20,818 bases of DNA from an uncultured Bacilli bacterium (GTDB lineage: Bacteria; Bacillota_I; Bacilli_A; RF39; UBA660): NCBI GenBank assembly GCA_944332645.1, contig CALVKK010000008.1:1-20818 (forward strand). The letters run 5' to 3'. Under the pieces are notes generated by a model that saw nothing but the letters and a program-made list of their open reading frames with translations, ran no database searches and was not told where the DNA came from. Position numbers and translations under genes: made by a program. The stretch's first letter is position 1; each line of letters starts with the position of its first letter. This document shows positions 20,442 through 20,818 of the stretch, piece after piece.

Positions 20442-20818
20442 ATGAACAATGTCAATATGGGATTTATTTTAACAATTATAGCAGGTTTATCGACGATGTT
20501 AGGAACTATATTTATTTTTATTAAAAAGAAAAGCGAAATATCATTATTGCTTCATTAAGTTTTGCTGCCGGTGTCATGTTGACAGTATCAATAACTGATC
20601 TAATTCCTGAATCATATGTATTATTAACTAGTTTATTTGCTAAGTTTCCAGCTGTTATTTATATGCTTATTTTTGTCGTGTGTGGTGTTTTATTTTCAAT
20701 GTTAATTGATAAGTATATTCCTACTAAAAATAATAATAGTAATTTATATCGAGTTGGCATTATTTCAATGTTGGCGATAATTATCCATAATGTTCCGGAA
20801 GGGATTGCTACTTTTATG
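20442..20818 (+). pseudogene. ZIP-family metal transporter (ZupT-like), frameshifted and 3' partial
   Basis: From ATG 20442 the first frame gives 38 residues (one hydrophobic helix, FILTIIAGLSTMLGTIFIFI, then KKKSE) and ends at TAA 20556-20558. The protein clearly continues in the -1 frame: IIIASLSFAAGVMLTVS, then a loop, further helices, and HNVPEGIATF at the window edge, the HNxPEG metal-binding motif of ZIP zinc/iron importers. One missing base near GCGAAATATC (about 20534-20543) would explain the shift: an extra A would read KKKSENIIIASLSF. The intact gene would encode a membrane importer for zinc or other divalent cations, and its 3' end is outside the window. It could be a true mutation or a sequencing or assembly error. 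The promoter, ribosome binding site and the rest of the coding sequence look healthy, which favours an error or a recent event. Confidence 0.82.

Noticed and set aside
20525..20560. Programmed -1 frameshift in the ZIP gene
   Set aside because: No slippery heptamer is in the right phase and no downstream stem-loop is seen; a deleted A explains it more simply.
1..20818. CRISPR arrays, tRNA, rRNA, riboswitches and insertion sequences
   Set aside because: No regularly spaced long repeats, tRNA cloverleaf, rRNA sequence, recognisable aptamer core or transposase was seen by eye.

Overview
The window is strongly AT-rich, gene-dense DNA that looks like the chromosome of a low-GC Firmicute of the Bacilli type. 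TGA is used as a stop (gspE-like gene, nusB, xseA, rarA) and tryptophan is TGG, so the standard bacterial code applies and this is not a code-4 Mollicute. Four sporulation-associated genes (ylbJ, the ylbL/sepM type, spoIVB, spoIIM) point to an endospore former or a close relative of one. Most genes carry an AGGTGA or AGGAGG ribosome binding site. I cannot name the species.

Layout. 1-2183: the 3' part of a CcdA/DsbD-like membrane thiol protein, queH (queuosine synthesis) and uppP (undecaprenyl-diphosphate phosphatase). 2219-4808: a type IV pilus / type II secretion assembly ATPase with an unusual C-terminal tail, divergent from two small prepilin-like genes. 4805-6802: ylbJ and a divergent PDZ-Lon protease of the YlbL/SepM type. 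6867-12462: mutS, then nusB-xseA-xseB (overlapping) and spoIVB, a shortened version of the nusB to spoIVB block of Bacillus. 12507-13639: a 5'-less remnant of a C39-like peptidase, a 29-codon membrane miniprotein gene on the minus strand resembling Prli42, and spoIIM. 13666-15625: mnmA and an unrecognised helix-turn-helix protein. 15626-16064 is a 440-base AT-rich intergenic region with repeats and a perfect palindrome at a promoter. 16065-17423: a PdaC-like polysaccharide deacetylase. 17496-20374: rarA (minus strand), xerD and an AlkD-like DNA glycosylase gene. 20442-end: a ZIP metal transporter gene with an apparent one-base frameshift.

Themes. Genome maintenance (mutS, xseAB, rarA, xerD, alkD-like), envelope building (uppP, polysaccharide deacetylase), tRNA modification (queH, mnmA) and sporulation (spoIVB, spoIIM, ylbJ) are mixed, as in ordinary core chromosome. 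No mobile element, CRISPR array, tRNA or rRNA was seen. A striking regularity is that many promoters are extended -10 type (TGnTAnnnT) and lie only about 15-18 bases before the start codon, so transcripts would begin almost at the Shine-Dalgarno sequence. Possible forespore and mother-cell sigma-factor sites precede spoIVB and spoIIM.

The points most worth a second look are the Prli42-like minigene, the ZIP frameshift, the compact promoter architecture, the pilus ATPase/prepilin locus with its tailed ATPase, and the palindrome in front of the deacetylase gene. I found no convincing wholly new multi-gene system.
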